From Azadirachta indica (Eukaryota > Streptophyta > Magnoliopsida > Sapindales > Meliaceae): a stretch of 64,000 nt of DNA. The translations under genes and the position numbers were made by a program. The DNA is taken from the NCBI GenBank assembly GCA_022749755.1, contig CM040450.1, positions 10,314,913-10,378,912 of the forward strand. The letters run 5' to 3'. The notes under the pieces were generated by a model. That model saw only the letters and a program-made list of their open reading frames with translations, was not told the origin of the DNA and searched no databases. How positions within the stretch are numbered: the first letter of the stretch is position 1; each line of letters starts with the position of its first letter. Positions 12,430-24,267 of this stretch are shown here, piece after piece.

Positions 12430-14960
12430 TCTATGGGACCTGTATAAATAATAATATCTGAGCAACTCTTTTGCCTTCATTTCATTGGAAATTCCTTTGG
12501 TACTATACTTTGATTTTATACTGCTATATTTTTCAGCCAAAATTTTCACTCATTTCTTGAAACATACCAAATTCCGTACACTCTGATGCTAATTTCGTAA
12601 GCTTGAAGTGGTTAATTATGGCCATTAACTACCACCAACTGAATCTGCAGCTACCCTCGGGAAGAAAAGAATACGTTCAATTCTTGATGTGATATTTAGA
12701 ACTTTCTGCAAAAACTAGTACTTCTCCAAGCAGAAATAATTTTGAATCACCAAAAATTAATACTAACCTCATCATCATGTTTCTTTCTTTCTTTCTTTCT
12801 TTCTTCTATCTGCCTGTCTTTTTTCTTTTTCCTTGCAAGATTTTTTTTCTTTTCATTTTCTGGTTAATAGATATAACCCTATATATATGTTGGATTTTGG
12901 TTGGAGTTACAAGAAATAATAATTAAGCAACCATAATTAACCACCTCACAATCGAATATATAGCTCCTGTGATCGAAAGGAGAAGATTTTGAATTTGCCC
13001 AGATGCTCAAATTAAGTTTCGGTAGTTAATTTCTCTTAAGATTTTCAATGCTTAGGAATAAGCATAAAGGCATATAGCGAACATAACATCTATGGTTTGG
13101 TGAAGAAAAGCAAGCAAGTTGGAGGTTTAGTCAATTGGAATCATTAAGACTTTGATTTTAGTGCTTGATAACCTTCCTCTAACCATATAACTTACATTTT
13201 ATATTAGCATATATATGCATTATACTAAATAATATAATATTAATTACATGAATGAATTGAAATATCAGCAAGACATGAACATATTGATTATGCTGCCCAA
13301 AATCATGTGGCCCACCTCACCCTATGTTGACATGTCATTATCAAACTAGTTGGTCTCCTTACACGTGTCACTATAACATTGGAAATTGTCACTTTGGAAA
13401 GTCGAGATGGATATAGACACTTCACCTTCCTCTATTGTTGTCCCCTAAACATGCATCGTGTGTGTGAGTATATATATATATATATTAATTATACCTTTGA
13501 GCTTCCACTATTTTTGTTCATGCGCATATCTCTATATCAACACACACACACACACACCCACTGAATAACCAATAACTACATTAATTCTTATATTAGTTAA
13601 GAATTATTATATTTAAATATTTTTAATAATTAAAATTATATTTTATATATACATTAATAATGATAATTTTATTATATATTAATTACATATTTTAAATCTA
13701 AATATTTATAAATAGTGTGAGAATTCGTATAAACTTAAAAAAGTATTGATCCATCCACGTGTGTGTATATATATATATTTTAGTTGAATTAATTTCTTAT
13801 TAAAATACACTAAACTTTAAGTGTTATTAATCACAAACTTTTAAGCCCTTGATGAGTTACCTCTTTATAATAGAAAAATATTACCCATTTTATGGAACTT
13901 AATAATATAACCATTGGAACTTGTTATATAATTCTTTTGTCTACATAAATGGATGTGAAATTATTTTGTCTTAATCATATTTTAATTTATTTCATGTATG
14001 CAATGAACTATAACTAAAAGTTGAATTGTTTGATCATGTTTCATTATAGAAAATATGACTAGATGAGCGGCCCTGATCAACTTAGATGTTGAATGTGCAT
14101 CCTCCAGATTGTATTCTATGTTTTGTTGCTACAATTATGAAGTGTAGGAACTTAATAGATAAGTGGGGGTAGGAGACATGCATGAGGTGATATATCAAAA
14201 TATGATAAACATGGAGAATATGTACTTTTCAAAGGAGTAGAATATGAAAGCTCGTATTAAATACAAATTATATATATAACATTTGAGCAGCCATTACGTG
14301 TTATAAAAGCAAAACCCTAATTTTGAAAGAAAATTTAATTATGAAAAGAACCTTAATTTCTAAAATGCTGCCTGCTGCAGTAGCCGCCGAGTTTGGCCGC
14401 CGCCGATCCGACAGTGGCGTACGATACGGTACGCCGTTTTCATGACTAGACAAGGCTGAGAAAGATGGAAGTAGTTTTGGTCATTGATTGTATGTTTGAC
14501 AAATGAGAAGGAGACACGTCAGTAGTCGAAGACAAAGAGAACGAGATCATACTGTGGTTCACAGTTAATCCCAGTGAAACTGCTTTGATGGTCAGTAGGC
14601 ACAAGTCCTAGTCCATTAATGGGCAGAAGTCAAGATAAGTGATAATTATGTGAATTAGCAATGATTTAAGGGCCACAAAAACATTTAATTAAGCACTAAG
14701 AAAAGGCTAATTATACCATTATTGACTGTGCTTAATCGAGACATTTTATGCTTGTGTCTGTTCATGGCTACGGATGACATATGATCAACTCTTCAGTGGC
14801 TGTAATGACCAAAAGGAGATTGACACAGCCAGACGTTGTACAACTGTCTTATTTACCGATTGGAATCTATCAAGGGAACCAAATAATAACTTATTGATTC
14901 GATCACAATTATATATTTAGTTACATTCAAAGACTTTTTTTCGTGTCTAATTTGTCGTGT
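12430..14960. other. Intergenic stretch, no gene seen
   Basis: Contains simple repeats: TTTC repeats at about 12,781-12,804, a TA run near 13,470-13,485 and a CA run of nine units near 13,541-13,558. A short GC-richer island near 14,365-14,445 (several GCCGCC and GTACG motifs) stands out from the AT-rich surroundings, but it has no frame or RNA signature I recognise. Confidence 0.5.
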
Positions 14961-14969
14961 TAATTTTGA

Positions 14970-15335
14970 GCCACCCACTCATAACTTAGTGATAAAACGC
15001 GTACTTTTCTTTCTTAATAAAAAAGAGGATTTAAATTTTTACGGTTGTATTAGAATAAATTTTACTTTCATAGAGCTAAATGGTTTAAGTCTTCAAGTTT
15101 TTATAACTGTATAAGAGTATATTAGTTTTAAAAGGGTAGATTTCTCTTAAATTAGGTTTAGATTTTCGTAAGAAATGTTGATTTCCTCCTATTTTGACTT
15201 TGTCTCTTTTAAATTGGGCTCAAACTTTCATGAACAGTATTAGACTTACATCTATTTTAACTTTTGATTCCCAGCAAATCTCTAACTTACGTATTAATAA
15301 ATTATTAATATAATTATGTAATATTTGAAAAAAAA
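14970..15335 (+). repeat. Possible SINE-like repeat, copy b (diverged)
   Basis: Begins with an AGCCACCCACTCATAACTTAG segment that could be a decayed tRNA-like head. It ends with an AATAAATTATTAATATAATTA tail and an A-run, resembling the other copies in the window. Similarity is weaker than for copies a, c and d. Confidence 0.3.
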
Positions 15336-15339
15336 ATAG

Positions 15340-18200
15340 GATTGGCTTTTGGGGATGATAAAGGAAGGAAAATTTTTTAAAAATTCATAAAAATGCTTTG
15401 TGTATCTTTTGAAGTACTTTTGAATTGTTATTTTAATTAGTATGTAATCATGTACTCATTTAAAAAATTAACCCCAGTACTAATTCTAAATTTTGGAAAA
15501 ATGCGTATTTTTATTAATGTAGTATTTATGTAGTACTAGATAACACTACCCGATGGATTTTTCATCTTGTGTGACTAAATTATACATGTAATTACGTAAA
15601 AAAAATTGGGAATAATAAAAAAGAAAGATAAAAAAATTGATCAAAACACTTTGAGATAAAAATATTTTATTTAATGTTAAAACACTTTTAAGTGCATTTC
15701 GAATAAGTATTAACTCGAACAGTGAAGGTTGTTCTTGAATTCATTGAAAAACTTGTCGAATTTATAATAATATACATAGTTTTAAACAAAGAAAGGTGAG
15801 GAATTTTATTGAATAATCAAAAACCTTACAAGAATACAACTCTATTTGTTAGCTACATGAGAGATGTTGTAAAGAGACATACCCTGAAATCGGGAGTATA
15901 TTATAAAGGTCTTAAAACCTTAACTTAGAGAATATGATGGGATCTTATAAAATAGTACTCTTTTCAAATTAAACTTATGATATCTTCAGAAATCACAACA
16001 GTTTTACGTACAAAATCTTGGTGTTTATAAATGATAGTAACTTTTAGGGTTAATTTTGATTTACCCCTTTATTTATTGACAAATTTAAACATATTCTAAT
16101 TTAACTATTGATTATGTTGAATTGATGCAAACTTTTTTGTACTTATTCATTAATTAAAGACCGAATTATACGTATATTTAATATTTCCTTTCTAAAGTAC
16201 CTAGAAATACACGCACACACATATATATAACTTAAATTAAATCATAAAAGAATTTTTTTTTCTTTTTTTCTTTTTTATTTTCTTTCTCCTCTCATTTTTC
16301 CCTTTACAAACCCAATAACAAATGCTCAGCTAACAGAATCTTCAACAGCTCCAGTGACAAATCATCGAACTCAACCACAACAATTAAGCAAATCAAACTC
16401 ATAACCTACACAGTCAACCTTATCAAACCTAAATAACAATAAATCAAAGTATGACATTGATAAAATAGGAAGTAACCTATTGAATTGGCTGAAACTCAAA
16501 TGCTTAACCTTAAGGAGAGGGTCTAGACAAAATATTTAAATAGTTTAACATTCTTCCTTATGTGCAATCCAAATTTTACCGACACAATTAGCCATATCAA
16601 GCTCAAAACCCACACAAGAACAATATTAAACCTAACTCACATAATCACCTTTTAGTTGGGGTAATTGTTGTCCTTACCCTCTAAATGACGAATAGGGATT
16701 TAACTCTGTCTAAATACAAAATTGAAGGTCAATTTTTCTTCTGAAAAGGTGGATATAGGACTGGATTCAAAGTTTCAAAGTAATGTTAGATTAAATTCAA
16801 TCAAAATTCTCGACTCTTAATAGATTTTCAATATAATATCAGTAGATTGTATATGTAATTTATAATATTTAAAAAAAAAAAGAAAAAGAAACCAACTCAC
16901 ATCAAATTAAAAGTATGAAATTTTTAACATTAAGAGACTCTTAAACCTAAAAGATTAAGTTTAATAGAGACCCATGCAATCTATATCAAATCTAAATCAC
17001 AACAAATCACAGTATGACATTGATAAAAGTAAGGAGTCATATGTTGAATAGCTACTTAACCTTACTAATTGACTTGGCCCTAAAGTTTAAGCTTATATGT
17101 AAGAGTTTAAATAATATATTTAAGTGGTTTAACATTCTCGTTCATGTGTAAATCCAATTTTATTTAATAAGATTTTTCACGTAGTTCCAATTAATTTTTT
17201 TTTCTCTGGTGTTTGTAAAAATTCAAACCCAAGATCAATGATCATATTAGACTTGTTTTGATACTATATTAAGTTATCATTTAACCCTAAAACTTTCACT
17301 TAAAGTTAAGTAGTCAAATAATAGCATTTTGGTGTAACATAAAGTTCAACGAATTCTTAATAATTTTATATTTGTGGATCAAAAAATTTATAGAAACTAG
17401 AGCACATCTATATCATCATCTATAACACTAAATTACAAAGCAATCCATAATGCAAAAATATTTAAAATAGTGAGAATTTTATTTCAGAGCATTTTTCAAG
17501 ATTTAATAATTAACTGAAAAAATACCTGCTTTTACTATTATATTCTTAAGAATATAAAAATAAAGGGTGTAAAACAATAGCAAATTCTTATTTTCTCCCT
17601 AATGAAATTGGATATATGATTTGGAGGTAGTAAATATAATCATGATAAGAGTAGAAAAGATGTAAGATTTAACATCGAATTAATAATGACATGTACATGA
17701 ACGATGATCCATAATGAGTCATAATATGTAATTAAAATATGAATTAGAAATTTTTATTAATTATCACATATGAAAGACTTTTAGGGTATGTATAGGGATA
17801 TAATTATTAAAACATTATTTCATATTTTGTTCTATTCTCCAACTCCTCTAACAATAACCGATATATCACTTAATTAAATTAAAACAATTTATATTTAGCA
17901 ATTTTATGCCATATAATTTTTCGAGGTTATAAGGCTGTAGCCAATCACATTAGAATAACAATTGCTTAACATTAAATATGTTAAATGTATTATAAGTTCA
18001 TTTTATATATAAGTGTAATGAATTTAAAGTGACAAAAATCAATAATAAAATTATTAAATATCAAATATTAATAGACAACAAATTAATTTTACTAAAAGTT
18101 ATTATAAATTTTTAATTTTACTGTAAAAAAATATAAAAAAATACCGTCATATCAAACGAAGCCTTCATCCATTATTACTATTATTGTTGCAATATGCATA
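15340..18200. other. Intergenic repeats: diverged direct repeat and SINE-like copy c
   Basis: No gene seen. Segments at about 16,405-16,575 and 16,960-17,160 are diverged direct repeats sharing CAGTATGACATTGATAAA-like, TATTTAA-G-GGTTTAACATTCT and ATCCAATTTTA-like blocks. Between them, about 16,660-16,885 is SINE-like copy c, with the tail TCAATATAATATCAGTAGAT, TGTATATGTAAT and an A-run. The arrangement could be an old LTR-like or tandem repeat broken by a retroposon. Confidence 0.45.
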
Positions 18201-18215
18201 CCATATGTTTGACAT

Positions 18216-19357
18216 GGGAAATCGATATATACCCCCGATGTTTGAAGAAATGAACACATAGCCTTCTGTTGTTTGGAGAAAAATAAATACTTCTTAAGTT
18301 TGAACAAATAGACAGATACCGTTAACTTTTATTTTTGTTAAATATAACAATTTAATCTCTATTTTAATATTTTTTACAATATATTCAGAATTAAATAATT
18401 TTTAATTTATTATTTCAATAAAAAATTAAATAATATTATATTAAAAATTTTAATAATGAGTTAGATCAAACCATATGTTAAAATAATTTTATTTTTTTTT
18501 TACTTTCTCAATAATAATTTAATATTTAATTATCAAAAAAATTTAATAAAATATTATTGTAACATTTTATTTTTATATGTCATATATTTATTTAAAAAAT
18601 TATGTTAACTTCTATTATATTGCCTTTAAAAAATTATGAAATATAAATAAAAAATAAATATATGTTCTATATATGTGTGTGTGTAAGTGTGTGTGTTTGT
18701 GCGTATTCTCCTTTTTTATATTTTTATTAAAATTAAAGTATGTTATTTAATAATAATGTAAAATATATTTAATTACTAATTATATTAACAAATACTATCA
18801 AATTTCTCTTCTTTTTTTATATGTTTTACTTATATTTTTTTAATAAATATAATGAACTTAAAATAATCTTTTAAATGAATATAGTGTATATAAAAATAAA
18901 ACAGTAAAAAAATGTTTCAAAACTTTTTTGACAATTAAATATCAAATTATTATTAAGAAAGTAAAAGAAAATGATTAAAAGTATTTTAACATATAAGTTT
19001 GGTCTACTTCATTATTAGATCTTTTTAATAAAATTTTTAAAATTTTTATTAAAATAATAAATTAAAAAATTATTTAGTTCTTAGTATCTTGTTAAATATT
19101 AGAGTAGGAATTAAATTGTTAAAATTAAAAAATATTAAAATAAAAACTAAATTATTATAATTAAAATAATCATTTTTAAATTTATGATTATCTAAAAATT
19201 TAGAAATATAAATAATATTTATTTAACCAATCAACTAACAGAAACAAAGTCATATTGTATATTTGAATAAACTTGAGGGATATATTTATTTTTCCTCAAA
19301 TATTAGGGAGTAAGTATTCATTTTCCAAAACATCATGGGAATATATATCAATTTCCC
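18216..19357. mobile_element. MULE-like fold-back element with 10-bp TSD
   Basis: Long inverted repeats: the left arm (about 18,216-18,480) is the complement of the right arm (about 18,985-19,357). The termini read GGGAAATCGATATATACCCC on the left and GGGAAATTGATATATATTCC on the complement of the right. The flanks are TGTTTGACAT (18,206-18,215) and TGTTTCACAT (19,358-19,367), a 10-bp duplication with one mismatch. Long TIRs and a 9-11 bp TSD are characteristic of Mutator-like elements. The AT-rich interior has no transposase frame, so it is non-autonomous. Confidence 0.8.
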
Positions 19358-19367
19358 TGTTTCACAT

Positions 19368-21860
19368 TTATTATTATCAATTTTACATTCTCTTTAATAG
19401 TATTGTTGATTTTTTTTAAATACTGATAATATATATACTCAATGTTTACCTATAATTTTTCACGGGCATGATAATATGGTGTAGCTTGAAAATATATCTT
19501 TATTTAGTTACATAGTGTATAAATTGGACGATTTAATTAAGGCAAAGTATATCCTTAACCACAAATATTATTAAAAATAAGTGTTATTGCTTGCTTCAAA
19601 TGGATAAAATCTATTGAAATTAAAATACTTTACACATGAAAATTAATATATATATATATATATAAAATGTAATGAATGTAATGTAATATAACATAATATA
19701 ATATTTTATTTTACTTAAATCCTAATTAAAACAGTTCAATTGGCGATATAGGTGACCAATGACCATTATACGTTATATTTAGACCTAGATATATGATGAG
19801 ATATTGACTCCTACATGGTTGTCTATTTATGTTAATTTTTTGCCTCTTTTACCTTCTTATTTTTCCTTTCTCGCATTAATTTTAAAATTCTAATTATGGT
19901 ATAATTCCCTATTGGCTCAATCAATGTCATTTCAAGATTTATAACAAACCAATTTTATTCCATTTCGGTGGGTGAAAAAATCATTTTGGCTGATGTGTAA
20001 TCAAATAATCACAGCAAAAGAAAATTAATTTCAATATCACAAAGATAAAATTGGCAATTGAGTCCTCTCAAATGTAAAATCAATTTGACATTTATCTTGT
20101 TTATCTTTTTAATCTTTAATTGAAGGTGATGATTATAAATTTATGTCGGCATTTTATAATAGTAATGGCCATCTAATCAACCTCTAGCTCCTTTCATATT
20201 GCAAGATTGGCTTGTAAAATTTGATTATTGAAATGTGAAATCAATTGGCTGAATCACAGTACTTTTTACTTTTTACTCTTTGAGTTCCTTGGTAAATGAA
20301 AATTATTTGAAATATAGCAAAGGTTGAGAACTATAATGAATATGTAAGAAGGGGTAGGCAATAGTTTTTGAGATCATTATAGAAACAAATACAAAATTAC
20401 AATTTTTGAACTAGCTATATATATATGCCAGTGAAATCTATATATATTAAAATCACTCAACTTCGTTAATGATATAAATTAATTAGTTTGAATTTTACGT
20501 ACATTTTTAATTGTGATGTTGTAGTTTTTAGTTCATATTTATTTTGAATGGAACTATTAAAGTCAAATATATATGAAAAAGTTAGTGAATTACCTAAGTC
20601 AAAAAGGGTGTTTATAAAGAAAAATTAAGAATTACTTCCTTTCTTTTAAGAGTGAAGGATTTCAATTCTCGTGTTAGTTTTGAAGTAGATTTTCTTTGAA
20701 CGAAAATAAGTTTATCTAAATTGAACACAAACTTTTACAAATAACAATAAATTTGTACAAGTCTCAACTCTCAATTTTTAATAAATTTTAGTTTTTATTT
20801 TTTTTTTTTTTTTTACATACCAAGTATTTTTCATTCCAATTACAATAGTTTGTATTAGTAAGTCATTTTGAATGTTGTAGAATTTACCACAAATAGATAG
20901 ATTACAAATTATTTATGATGGTCAAAAGGTTCAGAGAGTCAGAGAAGTGTAATATTATTGAATAATTAAACATTCATAAAACTTTCATGCATACATATGT
21001 ACATATGTGCATGTACACGTGCATGCATTAAGTCCATTACATTCATGTTTTATAGTGTTAGGCTTTACAGGTTCTGTGTTTTTAATTTTTTAATTATTAT
21101 TAAATTTTTTTAATTATTTATATTTTTTACCAATCTATTGTTATTTTATTAAATTTACATTTTAAAATGTAAGCTTAATCCAAATTTATATGGATTCATA
21201 CATCATATGATATGATTTTTTTTTTGTTCTTCAATGTATTTCGGATAATTTGAGACACACATGACATTTCAGATAATTTTAAATTAAAATAATAATAAAG
21301 AATAAAAATTTGGTGTTTCATGATTAAAATTTCTTATTTTTAAATTCTAATTTAAAACCTTTTAAAAAATATATATAAATATTTTTAACTTGCAATTTGT
21401 ATTATATGATAAAATCCAACCCATTTGCTGCCTCTCCTTGCATTGCATGCAAAGTACTGGACACGGCTCAAATGGGAGGAGTGGATATAAATTTTAAAGT
21501 CAATTGGTAGGAGGAAAATAAAATAATATTTCAATTCATGGGCCCACATTTTGGAAATTGGATCGTCTGGACGGGGATCAGTAGAATCTCTTTATCAATC
21601 GGCATAAGCGAGCCCGGGCCAAAGCCCATGCTATTCTCGTCCGACACAAACGCACATAAAGCGAATACTAAAAAATATTTTAATCCTAAAAAGATTTTTT
21701 TTTTTTGTGAAGTATTTATTTTATTTAAACGAGATTTGACCAGAACATTACATACTAATAAATAATGTAAAATTCCGACTGCACAAACGATTAATTAAAG
21801 AATTAATGTTAACAAAATTTTAAAAAAAATATACAAATTAATAAAATAATTGATATATAT
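19368..21860. other. Intergenic stretch, no gene seen
   Basis: AT-rich. Holds a possible SINE-like copy near 20,600-20,815 (CTCTCAATTTTTAATAAATTT tail, then a T-run) and a 43-nt alternating purine-pyrimidine stretch (listed separately). The open frame at 21,538-21,765 has an ATG but no recognisable domain and reads as chance. Confidence 0.45.
20986..21028. repeat. 43-nt perfectly alternating purine-pyrimidine tract
   Basis: Every base from 20,986 to 21,028 alternates pyrimidine/purine, mixing CA, TG, TA and CG steps (for example ATGCATACATATGTACATAT). It is also partly palindromic around GTAC and GCATGC. Such tracts can adopt Z-DNA or cruciform structure under supercoiling. No gene is adjacent. 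Confidence 0.7.
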
Positions 21861-21861
21861 A

Positions 21862-22317
21862 TCAGTATTTATTTTTCTCTTCTTTTTTGACAACAGCATC
21901 TACACGTACGGTTCGAATCTTGAACCGGTCGAGTCTCAAAGTTACTCGATCTGCCGGTCTGCGAAGTCCGCGCGTTGAAGTCCTAGTAGTTGGAACATTA
22001 TTCTGCTGACCACTGGGGCTTGGAAGAAATTTCTGATACAACATTATTTCTCCTTCTTCTTCACCAGTTTTTGTTTTTGTTTCTGGTGTTGCAGCTGCTG
22101 CAGGAAAGTAACGTTGATGAATAGAATAAGGAATTCTGGTCTCTCCCGTTGAAAACCTAGGGCTGCTGATATTCCTGCTGTTTATAGGTCTTGTGGGTTG
22201 AGGAAATTGTTGTAACTGTTTGGCCTTTGGTGTGAGAGACCCAAGACCCATGTTTACATTTTGTAAAGGTTTAGAAAGATGAAGAAATTGTAAAAGCCTG
22301 GAAGTATGAGTTTTCAT
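21862..22317 (-). CDS. Small protein of the local FPQPTRPIN/RFKIRTV family, member 1
   Basis: 151-aa protein of a family I do not recognise from elsewhere; its paralogs lie between 26 and 54 kb. It has F-P-Q-P-T-R-P-I-N at residues 38-46, a Ser/Thr-rich middle with a short Glu run, T-S-T-R-G near 118, and R-F-K-I-R-T-V at 131-137 before a lysine-rich tail. The N-terminus is longer than in paralogs, with hydrophobic/basic residues, but is not a clear signal peptide. I chose the ATG at 22,317 because it is the first ATG after a good TATA box (CTATATATA on - near 22,399-22,407); an in-frame ATG at residue 23 is an alternative. It is the most divergent member and lacks the long poly-Glu tract. 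The promoter has TTGACTAATC (22,450-22,459), shared by paralogs. Function unknown. Confidence 0.72.
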   Translation of the reverse strand: MKTHTSRLLQFLHLSKPLQNVNMGLGSLTPKAKQLQQFPQPTRPINSRNISSPRFSTGETRIPYSIHQRYFPAAAATPETKTKTGEEEGEIMLYQKFLPSPSGQQNNVPTTRTSTRGLRRPADRVTLRLDRFKIRTVRVDAVVKKEEKNKY

Positions 22318-22396
22318 TGTGGAAATTAGTAAAAGCAATAAACCAAGAAATATATGGAGAAATATTACAAGCTATATGGTGTTAGCTAGCTTGGGT

Positions 22397-22460
22397 TGGG
22401 TATATATAGGGAAGAAGGAATGGTATATATTGTGATTGTGTAAAGTGGGTTGACTAATCG
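22397..22460 (-). promoter_or_regulatory. Member 1 promoter: GATTAGTCAA motif plus TATA box
   Basis: Read on -, GATTAGTCAA (22,450-22,459) lies about 43 bp before CTATATATA (near 22,399-22,407), which is about 85 bp before the ATG. The same two-part arrangement recurs before other family members. The TTGAC core on the opposite strand is the W-box core bound by WRKY factors; a further GGTCAA lies next to it. Confidence 0.55.
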
Positions 22461-22689
22461 ACGGTCAAATATCAATAATGGTTCAAAATCATTGCTCGAG
22501 TTAGAAGTAATATCTGGTTTTGGAGAGTTGAAATGGTCATAATTCTTAAGTTCTGTTTTATGATATGAATATTTTAATGGCTGCTTTTGAAATTTATGGA
22601 CAAACCTGTAAATACAAACAAAAGGTTGTCAAATGGGTAAGGTTTTGATCAATTTTAATATTAAGTCTTATTCAAATATAGTCCTATTA

Positions 22690-22995
22690 ACCACTCGAGG
22701 GGGTGTCCGAGTTGTTAAAGAGGTGATTCTTTAATAAGGAGTCTGTCTCTCGATTCCTGCTAGTCTCCTCTAACAAGAATAATTTTTCACAATATTTATG
22801 GGCAGATCTCTATTCTAAATAAGAGTCACGTATTATCCTCCGTAACCGTAAACATTCAAGATTAATAGGAATAATTTTTCATAATATTCGTAGACATTCG
22901 AACAATATTAAATTAAGATATTATCAAAATATTCGGTAATATATAGTGTAATATTAACAGATTGTATATGTAATATTAAAAATATATTTATAGTC
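22690..22995 (+). repeat. SINE-like repeat, copy e, with tRNA-like head
   Basis: The head reads GGGTGTCCGAGTTGTTAAAG (resembling a tRNA A-box region), followed about 45 bp later by CTCGATTCCTG (B-box-like). The tail is AGTGTAATATTAACAGATTG and TGTATATGTAATATT, as in the other copies. Not a functional tRNA: the arms do not pair. Pol III retroposon origin is inferred. Confidence 0.5.
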
Positions 22996-24120
22996 CTTGT
23001 AGATTCAATAGGAAAGTAGCAAAAAATTTAAATGAGATTTTTTTTTAATATAACAAGGTTTCACTAGTTAATTTAGTCGTTTGACCGAAATTTGGCTAAT
23101 TTGCACCAATCATTTCCATTAAATATTTTTGCCCTAATGAATTGAATAATATAACCTTTACATCCTTATTTTGAATTTTCTTTTCTCATTACACCTTGGT
23201 AAAAGATTACAAAACTCTTTATAATTATATCACATGACCTGAGACTGTATATAGTTTAAAGGAAGAGTCTCCAATACCCTTATTATTCAGTTTAATTTTC
23301 TATCACTCCCTTAAATGTTTAGAAATACCTCTTTAGTCCATTGATTTTAAAATTCTTTCAGCTTTTTCCTTATAAATTTTAAGTTAAATTAGTATAAGAC
23401 ATACTAAAATGTAATATTATATTACTTAAATATATGTAAAATATCTCAATAAACTATATTTCTATCATTTTCTACCAACAATTTGTTAATGTCACATGTA
23501 CAATGACTTATATACCTTTACAATATTTTATAGTGTGCAAGCGTATACAAGTTATTACACATGTAAATTAGCAAATTTTGAACGGAAGTGACAGAAGCTT
23601 AGTTTGTTGGTATACTTTATTTATTTGAATACTACAATGTTATATTCTAATATATGCTGCATCACATTAAAAGACAATTATTCTCAAAATAGCTAAATGA
23701 ACATTAACCCTTAAACAATCATTCTCAAACAATAGCGAATGACGTTGCATCACGACCACTACCAAAACCACCAACCAGTAATCTCATTTTGATATCAATA
23801 TATAAAAACTCACCATCTAGTAAATAAATGAAAAATTACTTGAAAAGATCAAACTTCAAAGATCACTCAAAAAATATAGTATTGTTTATGATATCAACAA
23901 TGACTAGTAGATAATTGTGAATAGCTTGAGAATAATGACCTATAAGGGGTGTAAAATGATGACATTTTAATCAATTGGTTCTGGTGAAATTATTTATCTT
24001 ACCCTACTAGATGAATGTAAGAGTATTTGGTTTCAAGGACTTAAGTGAGACACACTATAAAAATTAGAAATTAATTTCAATATAGCATTAGTTAGGGGTC
24101 TCAAATATAGTTTTATTACA
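22996..24120. other. Intergenic stretch, nothing recognised
   Basis: AT-rich with no open frame of note, no inverted repeat found by eye and no RNA gene signature. Confidence 0.5.
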
Positions 24121-24267
24121 CATTAGGGAAATAAATGAAATTTTCCATTATTTGGTATGGTCGCGTAGAACCGAAGCGCAGAATTTAGAGCTTCCTAAAA
24201 TTTCTCACCGAGGAAGTTGAGTTGACTTGCCGGCTTTACTCTTGCTCACAGAAGAACAGATATAATT

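Noticed and set aside
22690..22765. tRNA gene, because of A-box and B-box-like motifs
   Set aside because: Acceptor and anticodon arms do not pair and the sequence continues into a retroposon-like tail.
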